Below, one piece after another: positions 47,002-56,021 of a DNA stretch of 64,000 bases. The stretch spans positions 124,001 through 188,000 of the forward strand of contig NZ_FQYN01000003.1 in assembly GCF_900141805.1 (NCBI RefSeq), written 5' to 3'. Both the position numbers and the translations under genes were made by a program. The first letter of the stretch is position 1. Each line of letters opens with the position of its first letter. The stretch comes from Hymenobacter daecheongensis DSM 21074. GTDB lineage: Bacteria > Bacteroidota > Bacteroidia > Cytophagales > Hymenobacteraceae. Below the pieces are notes generated by a model. It was not told the origin of the DNA. It saw nothing but the letters and a program-made list of their open reading frames with translations, and searched no databases.

Positions 47002-48810
47002 ATGAACTACCTGCCGCGCCTGCTTCCGTCCATTTTGCTGCTGGCCGCCGCGGGTGCGCTGCCCGGTTGTACGCTGCCCCGGATGCTAAAGGTTGCGCAA
47101 GCTGGTCAGCAAATTACGGTGAAGCCCGGGGTGCTGGAAAATAACGGCGAAAACGTGCTGTTTGAGGTGCAAGCCCGCGTGCCGGCCAAGGTGCTGCAAA
47201 AAGGAAAAGCCTACAACCTCGACCTGCGCTACCGCTACGACAATGGCCTACGCGAAGACACGCTGGGCCGCCTCACCTTCGTGTCGGGCGAGTATGTATA
47301 CGACCCAGAAAACAAGGACCAGCTGTTGATTACCAAGCAGTTTTCCTTTCCCTACACCCCGCGCAAAAACCCCGGCGAGCTGCTGGCCCGGCCCGATGCC
47401 CGCGTGCTGAAGCCCAACGGCAAGCGGCTGAAAGGAACCGAAATCCGGCTGGCGCGCGGCATCGTGACCACGGCCCGCATGGTGGTGCGCCAGGATACGG
47501 CCCTCGCGCTGCTGCCCGAAACCGTGGACAACAACATGAGCGGCACCCGCGTGCTGCCCTTCTTCTTCGATGCCGGGCAGGCGGCCATCCGCAACTACCT
47601 GGGCACCAACGTGGCGGCGCTGGAAGACTTCATTGATGCCAACCAGCGCACCCGCAAGGTGATGATTGTGGCCGGCCACTCGCCCGACTCGCTCGATACC
47701 CGTGACCCGCGCCTAGCCGACAAGCGCGTGCAGGCCCTGCTGAAGTACTACCGGAAGCGCGTCGATACGTATTCGTACCTCAACTCACTGCGCGACATCG
47801 AGTTTCAGACCCTGGCCTACCACCGCCGCTGGGATTTATTTCTGAACAAGGTGCAGCAGTCGGCGCTGAAACCGGCGCAGATCGACTCCGTGATTCTGCT
47901 TATTAACGACTCGCCGGGCTCGTTTGCCCGCAAGGAAAAAAGCCTGCACCGGCTCTCCTTCTTCGATTACCTCGAGCAGTATATCTACCCCGTGCTGCGC
48001 TTCGGCACGGTGGCCGTGGAGTACACCGCGCCCAAGCGCTACGATTCGGAGATTTATCTGCTCTCCAAAAAGATTGTGGAGAAGGAAACCGAGGCCGACG
48101 CCCTCACGGCCGAGGAGCTGCGCTATTCGGCCACGCTCACGCCGCTGCTGGCCGAAAAGCAGCGCATCTACGAAACCGCGGTGGCCACCACCGGCAGCTG
48201 GCAGGCCTACCACAACCTGGCCGTGGTGCTGCTGCTGCGCTCCGAGAAAGAAGTGAGCGACAAAGTGCGCCGCGCCTACCTGCGCCGCGCCGCTACCAAC
48301 TTCACCCTGGCCGCCCACCGCAACCCCACCGCCGACATGTTCTACCGCGTGGCCACCGCCTACCACCGCGCCGACGACAAGCTCGAAGCCTTGCAGAACT
48401 ACGACTACGCCATCAAACTCGGCGGCCCCCGCCCGGTGCTCGACAAGGTTTTCGCCGATAAAGCCGCGCTGGAAATCGAAATCGGCCAGCTCGACGATGC
48501 CGTGAGCAGCCTGGGCTACAGCAGCAAAAGCTACCAGAACACGATGAATAAGGCCCTGATCTACCTGCTGAAAGGCAATTACGACGGGGCCGCCGGCATT
48601 TATCAGGAGGCGCTGGCCCTCAAGCCCAACGATGCGCGGGCCTACTACAGCCTGGCCGTAGTGGCCGCCCGCGCCAAAGACGAAGCCCAACTCGGCCCGA
48701 ACCTGCGCCGCGCCATCCAGCTCGACCGCGCCTTCGCCCAGCGCGCCGTGGAGGACCTGGAGTTTCGGGATTATGCGGGCAGCAAGATGTTTCTGGAGGT
48801 GCTGCGTTGA
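47002..48810 (+). CDS. Lipoprotein with OmpA-like and TPR domains
   Basis: A 602-residue protein from the ATG at 47002. A lipoprotein signal (LLPSILLLAAAGALPGC) puts the lipidated Cys near residue 23; upstream starts TTG 46960 and ATG 46969 would lengthen the N-terminus. The first third is beta-rich. Residues about 180-270 resemble an OmpA C-terminal domain (VLPFFFDAGQAAIRNYLG, VMIVAGHSPDSLDTRDPRLA), expected to hold peptidoglycan. The C-terminal part (about 380-590) has TPR repeats (YHNLAVVLLLRSEKEV, LLKGNYDGAAGIYQEALALK). A peptidoglycan-associated scaffold in the outer membrane is likely. Its stop is 2 bp from a 37-bp inverted repeat. Confidence 0.78.
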   Translation: MNYLPRLLPSILLLAAAGALPGCTLPRMLKVAQAGQQITVKPGVLENNGENVLFEVQARVPAKVLQKGKAYNLDLRYRYDNGLREDTLGRLTFVSGEYVYDPENKDQLLITKQFSFPYTPRKNPGELLARPDARVLKPNGKRLKGTEIRLARGIVTTARMVVRQDTALALLPETVDNNMSGTRVLPFFFDAGQAAIRNYLGTNVAALEDFIDANQRTRKVMIVAGHSPDSLDTRDPRLADKRVQALLKYYRKRVDTYSYLNSLRDIEFQTLAYHRRWDLFLNKVQQSALKPAQIDSVILLINDSPGSFARKEKSLHRLSFFDYLEQYIYPVLRFGTVAVEYTAPKRYDSEIYLLSKKIVEKETEADALTAEELRYSATLTPLLAEKQRIYETAVATTGSWQAYHNLAVVLLLRSEKEVSDKVRRAYLRRAATNFTLAAHRNPTADMFYRVATAYHRADDKLEALQNYDYAIKLGGPRPVLDKVFADKAALEIEIGQLDDAVSSLGYSSKSYQNTMNKALIYLLKGNYDGAAGIYQEALALKPNDARAYYSLAVVAARAKDEAQLGPNLRRAIQLDRAFAQRAVEDLEFRDYAGSKMFLEVLR

Positions 48811-48812
48811 AC

Positions 48813-48977
48813 TGTCATTGCGAGGACGAAGGACGAAGCAATCCGTCCTGGCCAATGAGCTGAACATTGTTTCAGCACAAAGCCTTGATGTAATGGATAC
48901 GTCAGGGCTTTCTGGGTTAACAGAGCTATTTACATTTCAGAGGACGGATTGCTTCGTCCTTCGTCCTCGCAATGACA
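48813..48977. repeat. Perfect 37-bp inverted repeat flanking 91 bp
   Basis: Arms 48813-48849 and 48941-48977 are perfect reverse complements and begin TGTCATTGCGAGGACGAAGG, a dispersed repeat type known from many bacteria. The element lies between the lipoprotein gene and pdhB. Arm length equals that of the ppx/ppk1 repeat (17341-17442), though the sequences differ after the first six bases. Confidence 0.85.
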
Positions 48978-49080
48978 GGCGGGTACACATTTGCCCGTCC
49001 CGGCTTCTCGTCGTAGCTTTACCCGCCGGTTTCGTACCGGCTTTTTCTGCTTTGACCTTTCGACTTTCTGTCAATCCATA

Positions 49081-50070
49081 ATGAGTATGCGGACCATCCA
49101 ATTCCGGGAAGCCCTGCGTGAAGCCTTATCTGAAGAAATGCGCCGCGACCCGCGCGTGTTTCTGATGGGCGAAGAAGTAGCCGAATACAACGGCGCCTAC
49201 AAAGTGAGCCAGGGAATGCTCGACGAGTTTGGCCCCGAGCGCGTGATTGATACGCCCATTGCCGAGCTGGGCTTTGCCGGCATCGGCGTGGGCGCGGCAG
49301 TCAACGGCCTGATTCCGGTCATCGAGTTCATGACCTTTAACTTCTCGCTGGTCGCTATTGACCAGGTGATTAACTCGGCCGCCAAGATTTATTCCATGTC
49401 GGGCGGGCAGTACTCCTGCCCCATCGTGTTTCGCGGCCCTACCGGCAACGCGGGCATGCTCAGCAGCCAGCACTCGCAGAACTTCGAGAACTGGTACGCC
49501 AACTGCCCCGGCCTGAAAGTGGTGGTTCCCAGCACGCCCTACGATGCCAAAGGCCTGCTGAAAAGCGCCATCCGCGACCCGGATCCGGTGATTTTCATGG
49601 AGTCGGAGCTGATGTATGGCGACAAGGGCGAGGTGCCGGAAGAGGAATACCTCATTCCCATTGGCAAGGCCAACGTGGTGCGACCCGGTAAGAGCGTGAC
49701 CATCGTGAGCTTCGGCAAAATGATGAAAATAGCCCTTTCCGCCGCCGACGAGCTGGCCAAGGAAGGCATCGAAGCCGAGGTTATCGACCTGCGCTCGGTG
49801 CGCCCGATTGACTACGACACGCTGATTGAATCGGTGAAGAAAACCAACCGCATGGTGGTGGTAGAGGAAGCCTGGCCGCTGGCCAGCATCAGCTCGGAGC
49901 TGGCCTACATGGTGCAGCGCCGCGCCTTCGACTACCTCGACGCCCCCGTATTGCGCATCACCTGCATGGACGTGCCGCTGCCCTACGCCCCCACGCTCAT
50001 CGAAGCCTCGCTGCCGAACGTGGAGCGCACGGTGAAGGCGGTGAAGGAAGTGATGTATCAGAAGGCGTAA
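49081..50070 (+). CDS. pdhB: Pyruvate dehydrogenase E1 component, beta subunit
   Basis: A 329-residue transketolase-type subunit, part of the thiamine-diphosphate-dependent E1 enzyme that decarboxylates pyruvate. Family blocks: [54 protein letters not shown], and the C-terminal [19 protein letters not shown] and [17 protein letters not shown]. These match the pyruvate-type E1 beta of Bacteroidota better than branched-chain E1 beta. The alpha subunit and E2/E3 are not adjacent; separate genes are normal in this group. The ATG at 49081 is at the family start. A terminator follows. Confidence 0.93.
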   Translation: MSMRTIQFREALREALSEEMRRDPRVFLMGEEVAEYNGAYKVSQGMLDEFGPERVIDTPIAELGFAGIGVGAAVNGLIPVIEFMTFNFSLVAIDQVINSAAKIYSMSGGQYSCPIVFRGPTGNAGMLSSQHSQNFENWYANCPGLKVVVPSTPYDAKGLLKSAIRDPDPVIFMESELMYGDKGEVPEEEYLIPIGKANVVRPGKSVTIVSFGKMMKIALSAADELAKEGIEAEVIDLRSVRPIDYDTLIESVKKTNRMVVVEEAWPLASISSELAYMVQRRAFDYLDAPVLRITCMDVPLPYAPTLIEASLPNVERTVKAVKEVMYQKA

Positions 50071-50095
50071 GCGCTGCTTTCGGCCCGGCTGAAAT

Positions 50096-50132
50096 AAAAA
50101 ATGCCCCGGCCAGCTTTGGTCGGGGCATTTTT
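50096..50132 (+). terminator. Intrinsic terminator of pdhB
   Basis: A 12-bp perfect outer stem (50096-50107 with 50121-50132, AAAAATGCCCCG) 25 bp after the stop. The A/T ends let it act in both directions, so it can also serve the convergent gene at 50149-51594. Confidence 0.88.
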
Positions 50133-50148
50133 GTGTTGAATAGCAGGC

Positions 50149-51594
50149 TTAACGCGCCGCACTTCCCAACGGCCGTAGCACGCTCAGATCAGCCGTCAGG
50201 TAGTTTCGGGTTTGGGCCGAAAGGGTGACGCAAATCAGCAAAAACAACCCGTAGGCAGCCGCTACCAGCCCCCGCTTCCACCCCGACCAAGCCCGGACAG
50301 CGTCATAATTAGGCAGCGCCCCGAAGCAGAAAGCAGCGTAGAGCAGCAGGTGCAGCGGCAGCAAAAACCGGCATTCGATGGCCATGGGCAGCGTGACCAG
50401 CGCCGGCGCCAGCAGCGCCCCCGCCACCAGCAAGTGCGGCCAGCGGATGGGCCGCCGCCAGTGCGCCAGCGCCAGCAGTGCCCCAAACCAGACGGAATAA
50501 TGCAGCAGCGCCAGTCCCGCCTGCCGCCCGCCCACCTGCCGGATATACGGACTGGCATACTGCACATCGAGCCCATTGAACAGGTGGCGGCCGTAGAGCG
50601 CCGCAAACTCTAGCGGCTGCCGGGCCAGCGCCCGCAGATAGGTGGCGTAATCCGGGAAGTGCCGCAGGGCCTGCTGGCGCAGCAGCCGCTGCCCGGCCGG
50701 ATCGACGTAGAGCATCCGCGGGGCCGGAAAGGCGGCGTCCAGAGTGGTTTCGTATTTCTGCACCACCACGCCCCAGCCCAGCTGCGACAGGTACAGATTG
50801 GCGGCCGGAAAACGCGCGTCGCGGGCCAGCACCAGCGGGGTTGGGCGCTGGTAGTGACGGGCATTTATTAGCAATTGCGGAGCGCTGAGGCAGGTGAAGC
50901 CCAGTGCTAGCGCCGCCACCCCACGCCAGCGGGCCGACCAAGTGGCGGCGGCCTGTGTGATGGTCAGCACCATCACCAGCGGCGCGGCTACCAGGTATAC
51001 CGGCCGTATGTTCACGGCCGCCGCCAGTAGCGCGCCGGCCAGCAGCAGAGGCCCGAATGCCTTCCTACGCACGATTAGCCACAGGCTGGTTGCCATCGCC
51101 AGTACCGCCGGAAAATCGGAGAGCGGGAAGTTGAAATAGTCGCGCCAGAATAGAAAGCCCAGGGCCACGAAGGCTGCCCGGCTGGCCTTGGAAAGCGCGG
51201 CGGCCGGGAAAAGCGCCCGCCACAGCGCCGGACCGGCCCAGCCAAAGAGCAGCGCCGCGTTGGCCGCTCCCATCACTCTGGTGAAAACTAGTGGGGCAAC
51301 GCCGGTGAAGTGTACCAGGGCTTTGGCCGGCAGGTTCAGCAGGGCCAGCAGGTAGCCGCGCAGGCTGTCGTCGTAGGCCAGGAGCTGGAAGCGGCTATAA
51401 CGGAAGAAACGCTCAGTGAGCGTCCAGTACTTTCCGGCATCAAATACCAGCTCTGAATAGCCCGAAAAGGGCAGATAGAGCAGGTAGAGCAGAAACACCA
51501 GCCCCACCGGAAGCCAGGACCCAAGATGACCAGCGCGGCGAAAGCGAGTAGATAGCGGCGTCAAAATAGCGGGAACAGAGATACGCCGGGTCAT
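50149..51594 (-). CDS. Polytopic membrane protein, glycosyltransferase-C-like
   Basis: A 481-residue protein with about ten hydrophobic segments (for example LPVGLVFLLYLLYLPF, AFGPLLLAGALLAAAVNI, LVAAAYGLFLLICVTLSA). After the first helix comes SGYSELVFDAGKYWTLTERFF, an acidic luminal loop like that of GT-C type lipid-sugar-using transferases; further on are FRDYFNFPLSDFPAVL-like and AIECRFLLPLHLLLY stretches. No exact family could be assigned. I took the ATG at 51594; a TTG at 51615 is possible. It is divergent from the DinB-family gene. Confidence 0.75.
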   Translation of the reverse strand: MTRRISVPAILTPLSTRFRRAGHLGSWLPVGLVFLLYLLYLPFSGYSELVFDAGKYWTLTERFFRYSRFQLLAYDDSLRGYLLALLNLPAKALVHFTGVAPLVFTRVMGAANAALLFGWAGPALWRALFPAAALSKASRAAFVALGFLFWRDYFNFPLSDFPAVLAMATSLWLIVRRKAFGPLLLAGALLAAAVNIRPVYLVAAPLVMVLTITQAAATWSARWRGVAALALGFTCLSAPQLLINARHYQRPTPLVLARDARFPAANLYLSQLGWGVVVQKYETTLDAAFPAPRMLYVDPAGQRLLRQQALRHFPDYATYLRALARQPLEFAALYGRHLFNGLDVQYASPYIRQVGGRQAGLALLHYSVWFGALLALAHWRRPIRWPHLLVAGALLAPALVTLPMAIECRFLLPLHLLLYAAFCFGALPNYDAVRAWSGWKRGLVAAAYGLFLLICVTLSAQTRNYLTADLSVLRPLGSAAR

Positions 51595-51728
51595 CACAAG
51601 AGATGAGCGTGGCAATGATTTCGACCAAGAGTAAGATAGGCTGGCTTAGCTTTTGCCAGGGCCGGCAGACCAGATTTTACGTACCTTTTGCCCAAAGCTA
51701 CTTCATTCCTCCTGTCCGTTTCGGCACT

Positions 51729-52265
51729 ATGAACCACCGTTTGCACCTGCGCTTCGAGCAACTCGAACAGGCCACTACCCGCTTGCTCGCCATGGCCCAG
51801 GCACTGGGGCCCAATACGCATCAGGTTCCGGCCCCCGGCCAGTGGTCGGCGGCGCAGGTGGTGCAGCACCTGCTGGTGGCCGAAACCGGCATCGGGCAGT
51901 ACATTGAGAAGAAAGTGCAGCAGGAAGAAGGGCTGGGCAAAACCGGGCTGCTTACTTTTCTGAAATCCCGGCTGCTGCGCCTGGCGTTGCGGCTGCCGTT
52001 TCTGCGCTTCAAAGCGCCCAAGTATCTGGCCGCGCTGACGCCCGAAACCGCGCCACCGCTCGCGGAGCTGCAAACCGAATGGGCCCGCACGCGCCGCCAG
52101 CTGGAGCGCACCCTGAACGAGTTTCCCTCCAAGCTGCTCGACCGCATGATCTTCAAGCACCCCCGCTCCGGGATGCTCAACATCTACCAGACCCTGGACT
52201 TCATGGTCGACCACGTGCTGCACCACCAAAAACAGCTGGAACGCATCCAGAAAGTGGTGAGATAG
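51729..52265 (+). CDS. DinB-family protein
   Basis: A 178-residue four-helix protein of the DinB/YfiT-like superfamily: MNHRLHLRFEQLEQATTRLL, then NTHQVPAPGQWSAAQVVQHLLVAE with the first metal-ligand His (in VQHLL), and near the C-terminus FMVDHVLHHQKQLERI with the paired His residues. These three His positions usually bind a divalent metal. Some members are thiol transferases; the function here is unknown. The ATG at 51729 matches the family start. The stop codon TAG (52263-52265) lies inside the left arm of a long palindrome. Confidence 0.85.
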   Translation: MNHRLHLRFEQLEQATTRLLAMAQALGPNTHQVPAPGQWSAAQVVQHLLVAETGIGQYIEKKVQQEEGLGKTGLLTFLKSRLLRLALRLPFLRFKAPKYLAALTPETAPPLAELQTEWARTRRQLERTLNEFPSKLLDRMIFKHPRSGMLNIYQTLDFMVDHVLHHQKQLERIQKVVR

Positions 52266-52365
52266 TGAAATGGTGAAATAGTGAGTTTGCTGTTCGACTT
52301 GCGCCAACTGCGCCACTTGCGCAAGTCGAACAGCAAACTCACCATTTCACTATCTCACTATTTCA
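52259..52365. repeat. 47-bp near-perfect palindrome containing both flanking stop codons
   Basis: Arms 52259-52305 and 52319-52365 are complementary; the 24 bp next to the loop (GCGCAAGTCGAACAGCAAAC core) are perfect and the outer 23 bp are near-perfect, made of GTGAAATAG-like repeats. The TAG of the DinB gene (52263-52265) and the TAG of the convergent thioesterase gene (52358-52360, minus) lie inside the two arms. Confidence 0.8.
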
Positions 52366-52795
52366 CTATTTCAGCATACGTCTCGTGCTGGGGCATTTGG
52401 CGCATGGCTTCTACTATTTCGGCGGGAGGCACCATGAGTTTGCGGCGGCGCAGGTCGAGCCAGGCACCATCGACGGTGATGGTGGCGGCCACGCGGCCAT
52501 CGGCTTTGTAGAGCGTATGGACGATGCGCCAGCGGGAGCCGTCGGGACTCAGGCCGGCCGCTTCCGCCGTCACCCGGATAGCCTCGCTGATACCGACTTC
52601 CTTCAGAAAGCGGGTGTCTTCGCGGAACAGAATCGGGCCCATGGCCAGCTCCGCGAAGCGCGGCAGGGTGAAGCCATGCTCGGCCAGATATTCCAGGCGC
52701 ACCTGGGCGGCATAGTCGGTGTAGGCGGAGTGGCGCATGTGCCCGTTTGGGTCCATATCGGCCCAGCGCACGGTGTAGGTTTTGGCGTACTGCAT
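52358..52795 (-). CDS. Acyl-CoA thioesterase, hotdog fold (4HBT type)
   Basis: A 145-residue single hotdog domain. The catalytic block YTVRWADMDPNGHMRHSAYTDYA holds the conserved Asp (Asp15, DPNGHM). VRLEYLAEHG forms the long helix, and the C-terminal half has FREDTRFLKEVGISEAIRV and the paired beta strands. Such enzymes hydrolyse acyl-CoA thioesters; the natural substrate is unknown. The last codons (EIVK, stop) are read from the right arm of the palindrome at 52259-52365, and the space upstream of the ATG is filled by another palindromic repeat. Confidence 0.88.
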   Translation of the reverse strand: MQYAKTYTVRWADMDPNGHMRHSAYTDYAAQVRLEYLAEHGFTLPRFAELAMGPILFREDTRFLKEVGISEAIRVTAEAAGLSPDGSRWRIVHTLYKADGRVAATITVDGAWLDLRRRKLMVPPAEIVEAMRQMPQHETYAEIVK

Positions 52796-52798
52796 TGG

Positions 52799-52934
52799 AA
52801 GGAGCTAGGAGTTGGGAGCTAGAAGCTAGGAGTTGAAGAAAGGTGAGAAGAGATTTGAAGTAGCCGTGAGTAGGAAGAATGAAAGCGCAGCGCTACAACC
52901 GCTCCTACCCCCTAACTCCTAGCTCCTAGCTCCT
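52799..52934. repeat. Imperfect palindrome of GGAGCTAGGAG-type repeats
   Basis: The left part (52799-52835) consists of AGGAGCTAGGAGTTGGGAGC-like units and the right part (52901-52934) is the imperfect reverse complement. It fills the space between the methyltransferase stop and the thioesterase ATG. The methyltransferase stop TAG (52926-52928) and its last two codons lie inside the right arm. Confidence 0.7.
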
Positions 52935-53654
52935 CAAAGTAAGCCGGACCAGGAATTGCTGCTGTTCGTCTTCGCCCAAAAATTCTACTTCGTAGCCGGC
53001 GGCTTCGGCGTAGTCCTGCACGATGCCGGCATCGGCGAAGAGCCAGCTGAACGCGGGGCCGGTTTCGTCGCCGTAGGTCATCGAATATTCCACTTCGCCG
53101 TAGTACGGGCCGTTCAGATTCAGCATCAGCGCGCCTTCCTCGTCCTCGTAGAGGTAGCTCACATCAGAGGAGGTGGCCAGAATCTGGCCGCCGGGAGCCA
53201 GCAGGGCGCGGGCATGAACTAGAAATTTTTCCAGCCCGTCGAGCGTGCCCACCAAGCCCAGGCCGTTCATGAGCATCAGAATAGTGTCGAAATGCTCGCC
53301 TTCGGCGGGCGCGTCGAAGAGGTTGTGGCAGGCAGCGTGGCGCACGCCGCGCTCCTGCAGCACCTGCACCGCGCCGGGCGAGGCATCGATGGCCTTCACC
53401 TGGAAGCCCCGGCTGAGCAGTTCCAGGCTGTGGCAGCCGGCTCCGGCCCCGGCATCCAGAATGCGGCCGCGGCATTCTTCCAGGGCCGTGCGCTCCAGCT
53501 CGGGCATTTCCCAGAGGGTGCGAAAAAAGTAGCTGGCCGGCAGCGCTTCGTCTTCCGATACGTTGCTGTGCACCAGCAGGGAAGCCGCTTTGTTGCCGCG
53601 CAAAAAGGCCATCAGCGCATGGCCGACCGGGTCGGGAGCAGGAGTTCGGGACAT
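52926..53654 (-). CDS. Class I SAM-dependent methyltransferase
   Basis: A 242-residue methyltransferase from the ATG at 53654. The SAM-binding motif I is GRILDAGAGAGCHSLELLSRG (about 66-86), motif II VKAIDASPGAVQVL, motif III HFDTILMLMNGLGLVG, then LLAPGGQILATSSDVSYL. This is the Rossmann-fold UbiE/Methyltransf_25 type; the substrate cannot be told. Upstream in-frame codons to 53726 are unconserved. It is divergent from the small gene at 53783, and its last codons come from a palindromic repeat. Confidence 0.88.
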   Translation of the reverse strand: MSRTPAPDPVGHALMAFLRGNKAASLLVHSNVSEDEALPASYFFRTLWEMPELERTALEECRGRILDAGAGAGCHSLELLSRGFQVKAIDASPGAVQVLQERGVRHAACHNLFDAPAEGEHFDTILMLMNGLGLVGTLDGLEKFLVHARALLAPGGQILATSSDVSYLYEDEEGALMLNLNGPYYGEVEYSMTYGDETGPAFSWLFADAGIVQDYAEAAGYEVEFLGEDEQQQFLVRLTLRS

Positions 53655-53782
53655 AGCACGAAGATACGGGAGTTCTGAGTTGACGGCCGGCCGAAACAAG
53701 GCTACGGGCAGCTTTTTGACGCCCAACGCATCTTTCCCACCCCGGTCTGCGTTGTTTGGGGCATACCACTTTTCCCCCGATT

Positions 53783-54169
53783 ATGGCCAGCAACCTCGAC
53801 TATCTGGACCCCAAGCTGCTTCCGCTCGAAGAGAAAGTAAAAGCCTACTTAGAGGCCGAAGAAGACCTGCGCAAGGCCACGGTGGAGGCCCGCTCGCTGC
53901 CCACCACCGAAGCCGCCGAGGAGGCCGCGGCCCGGCAGTTTGAGCAGCGCCCCGCCACCGGCAGCTTCCATCAGCACGCCGACGAAGTGGAGCAGCGCAT
54001 CCAGAACATGCACGACGACCTGGCCGAGCTGCGCCGCGAAATTATTGCCCTGCTGCCCGTGCGCGACGAATTTGTGAAAGTGAACCTGGGCTATGGTCCC
54101 AGCCGCGTGGGCGCTTTCGCGGCGGCCGGCCAGCCCGACTCCGGGTATGAGCTGCGCATCGTGCACTAA
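53783..54169 (+). CDS. Small charged helical protein, unknown
   Basis: A 128-residue protein from the ATG at 53783, without a signal peptide. It is rich in Glu, Ala, Arg and Leu, with two helical stretches likely to pair (PLEEKVKAYLEAEEDLRKAT and DEVEQRIQNMHDDLAELRRE), followed by a short Gly-containing C-terminus (VNLGYGPSRVGAFAAAG). I recognise no family. It converges with galM, with only 12 bp between the stops, and is divergent from the methyltransferase gene. Confidence 0.7.
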   Translation: MASNLDYLDPKLLPLEEKVKAYLEAEEDLRKATVEARSLPTTEAAEEAAARQFEQRPATGSFHQHADEVEQRIQNMHDDLAELRREIIALLPVRDEFVKVNLGYGPSRVGAFAAAGQPDSGYELRIVH

Positions 54170-54181
54170 GCTACGCCGGCC

Positions 54182-55237
54182 TTATTCGCGCACGCCGAAG
54201 CGGTATTCGGTAGTAGTCTGGTAGGTTTCGCCAGGCCGCAAAATCGTATTGGGAAATGTTGGTTGGTTGGGCGAGTCAGGGAAATGCTGGGTTTCGAGGC
54301 AGAACCCGGCGTGCCGGCCGTATACCACGCCGCCTTTGCCGGTGAGCGTGCCATCAAGATAATTGCCGGTGTAGAACTGCAGGCCGGGCTGGTCGGTGAG
54401 CACCTCCATTAAGCGGCCCGAAAGCGGCTCATACACGGTGGCCGCCACGGTCTGCGCCTCCGCGTGGTTCAGTACCCAGTTGTGGTCGTAGCCGCCGGGC
54501 ACCGCCCCCAGCCGTTCGCCGATGGTGTGCGGCGTCGTGAAATCGAAGGGCGTGCCCGCCACCGGCCGCAGCTCGCCGGTCGGAATCTGGCTGGCATCGA
54601 CTACCGTGTAGCGGTCGGCGGCCAGCAGCAGCTCGTGGCCCAGGATATCGGCGCTGTGGCCGTGGTTGAGGTTGAAATAGGCGTGGTTGGTGAGATTCAG
54701 CGGCGTGGGCTGGTCGGTGGTGGCGGTGTAGGCAATGCGCAGCGCGTTGGTAGTGAGAGTATAAATCACCTTTACGTTCAGGTTGCCGGGGTAGCCTTCT
54801 TCGCCATCTACACTTATATAGCTGAGCGTCAGCATTGGTCCGGCAGCCGATGCGCCGGACTCAGCCTGCCACACCACTTTGTCGAAACCGCGGAGGCCGC
54901 CGTGCAGGTGGTTGGGCCCGTTGTTGGCAGCCAGGCAATAGGTTTTGCCAGCCAGCGAAAACCGCCCGCTCGCAATGCGGTTGCCGTAGCGCCCGATCAG
55001 GGCCCCGAAATACGGGTTTGACTTCAGAAACTCCGGACTTTGGTAGCCGGCTATGCCATCAAACCCCAGCACTACCTCGCCCGGCCGACCAGCCCTGTCG
55101 GGCACCAGCAGGCTGGTGAGCGTGCCGCCGTAGCTGCTGATAGCGGCCCGCATTCCGCGGCCGTTTTCGAGTATATACATCTGTGCATCAGCACTATCAT
55201 TCTTCGCATTAAACGGAGTAGCAGGAGATGATGACAT
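54182..55237 (-). CDS. galM: Aldose 1-epimerase (galactose mutarotase)
   Basis: GalM interconverts alpha and beta anomers of aldoses. The 351-residue protein has the family blocks SYGGTLTSLLVPDRAG near the N-terminus, NPYFGALIGRYGNRIA, NNGPNHLHGG (His near 111), PLNLTNHAYFNLNHG (catalytic His near 187), DASQIPTGEL, YDHNWVLN, and the C-terminal GFCLETQHFPDSPNQPTFPN with the catalytic Glu. No signal peptide is seen, so it is probably cytoplasmic. A sugar-phosphate isomerase-like cupin gene lies 65 bp upstream in the same direction, so the two may form a sugar-metabolism operon. Confidence 0.95.
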   Translation of the reverse strand: MSSSPATPFNAKNDSADAQMYILENGRGMRAAISSYGGTLTSLLVPDRAGRPGEVVLGFDGIAGYQSPEFLKSNPYFGALIGRYGNRIASGRFSLAGKTYCLAANNGPNHLHGGLRGFDKVVWQAESGASAAGPMLTLSYISVDGEEGYPGNLNVKVIYTLTTNALRIAYTATTDQPTPLNLTNHAYFNLNHGHSADILGHELLLAADRYTVVDASQIPTGELRPVAGTPFDFTTPHTIGERLGAVPGGYDHNWVLNHAEAQTVAATVYEPLSGRLMEVLTDQPGLQFYTGNYLDGTLTGKGGVVYGRHAGFCLETQHFPDSPNQPTFPNTILRPGETYQTTTEYRFGVRE

Positions 55238-55302
55238 AGTACTGATTTGGAGAGGCAGCCGCCGGGTTGGTGGCGAATAGAGAAAGATGCGGCCTGCGGA
55301 GC

Positions 55303-55800
55303 CTAGCGCCCGAAGTCGTCCTGCACGCGCACGATGTCGTCCTCATCCGAAGGCTGGGCCGCGTCGGTGTGCTGCCAGATTTCGGCCACCACGCCCCAGC
55401 CTGCCAGGCCCACCAGCCGGTGCCGCTCGCCCTGGCGCAGCACAATCCGCTCCCCGGCCGCATACGATTTCACTTCACCTTCGGCATCGGTGGGGCTGGT
55501 AGCCACGCCCACGGGCCCCTGCACCACCTGCCAGATTTCGGCCCGCCGATGGTGGTATTGCCAGGAAAGGCGCTGCTGCGGGGCCACCACCAGCACTTTG
55601 GGGCTAAGCTTGCCCGCTATCCGGAGCTGCTCCACGGGTAGGCCATCGAAATACGTATCCGCGAATTGCTGGGCCTGCTCTTCCCGGAGCACGAAAAAAC
55701 CGCCCCACGGCCGCGCCAGATCCTGCCGGTCGATGCCGAACCCCTGCGCCTGGAGCCGGCCGGCCACCTCCTTGAATAATGTCTGTTTCTGGGTTTCCAT
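55303..55800 (-). CDS. Cupin protein related to type II phosphomannose isomerase
   Basis: A 165-residue single-cupin protein. PRPWGGFF-like sequence near 30 (ARPWGGFFVLREE), LSPKVLVVAPQQRLSWQYHH, RAEIWQVVQGPVGV, and YAAGERIVLRQGERHRLVGLAG correspond to the cupin of the C-terminal domain of ManC-type bifunctional mannose-6-phosphate isomerase/GDP-mannose pyrophosphorylase. It ends SDEDDIVRVQDDFGR, the family signature. The pyrophosphorylase domain is absent, so it would be an isomerase only. It lies upstream of galM in the same direction. Confidence 0.82.
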   Translation of the reverse strand: METQKQTLFKEVAGRLQAQGFGIDRQDLARPWGGFFVLREEQAQQFADTYFDGLPVEQLRIAGKLSPKVLVVAPQQRLSWQYHHRRAEIWQVVQGPVGVATSPTDAEGEVKSYAAGERIVLRQGERHRLVGLAGWGVVAEIWQHTDAAQPSDEDDIVRVQDDFGR

Positions 55801-55881
55801 AGTTTCTATGCCCGCTAGCTGTGCTTACTTGAAGTCTGCAAGTAATCGGGAATAGCTGAAATAGCCCACTAAATGGCACAA

Positions 55882-55914
55882 TAAAAAAAGGACGCCGATA
55901 CGACGTCCCCTTTT
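55882..55914 (-). terminator. Probable intrinsic terminator of the CHRD gene
   Basis: A GGACG/CGTCC stem extended by AAAAGG/CCTTTT pairs, followed on the minus strand by TTTTTTTATT. It lies 108 bp beyond the stop of the CHRD gene, which leaves a long 3' untranslated region. Confidence 0.6.
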
Positions 55915-56021
55915 CCACAACCAAAACACCTAAAAAACTATTCTTTCAGGCGAAGCATCAGCAATGTCTGTGCCAGATAGAGTGAGTAAACCAGGCTAAG
56001 CAAAATTATTTTATCGGTCGG

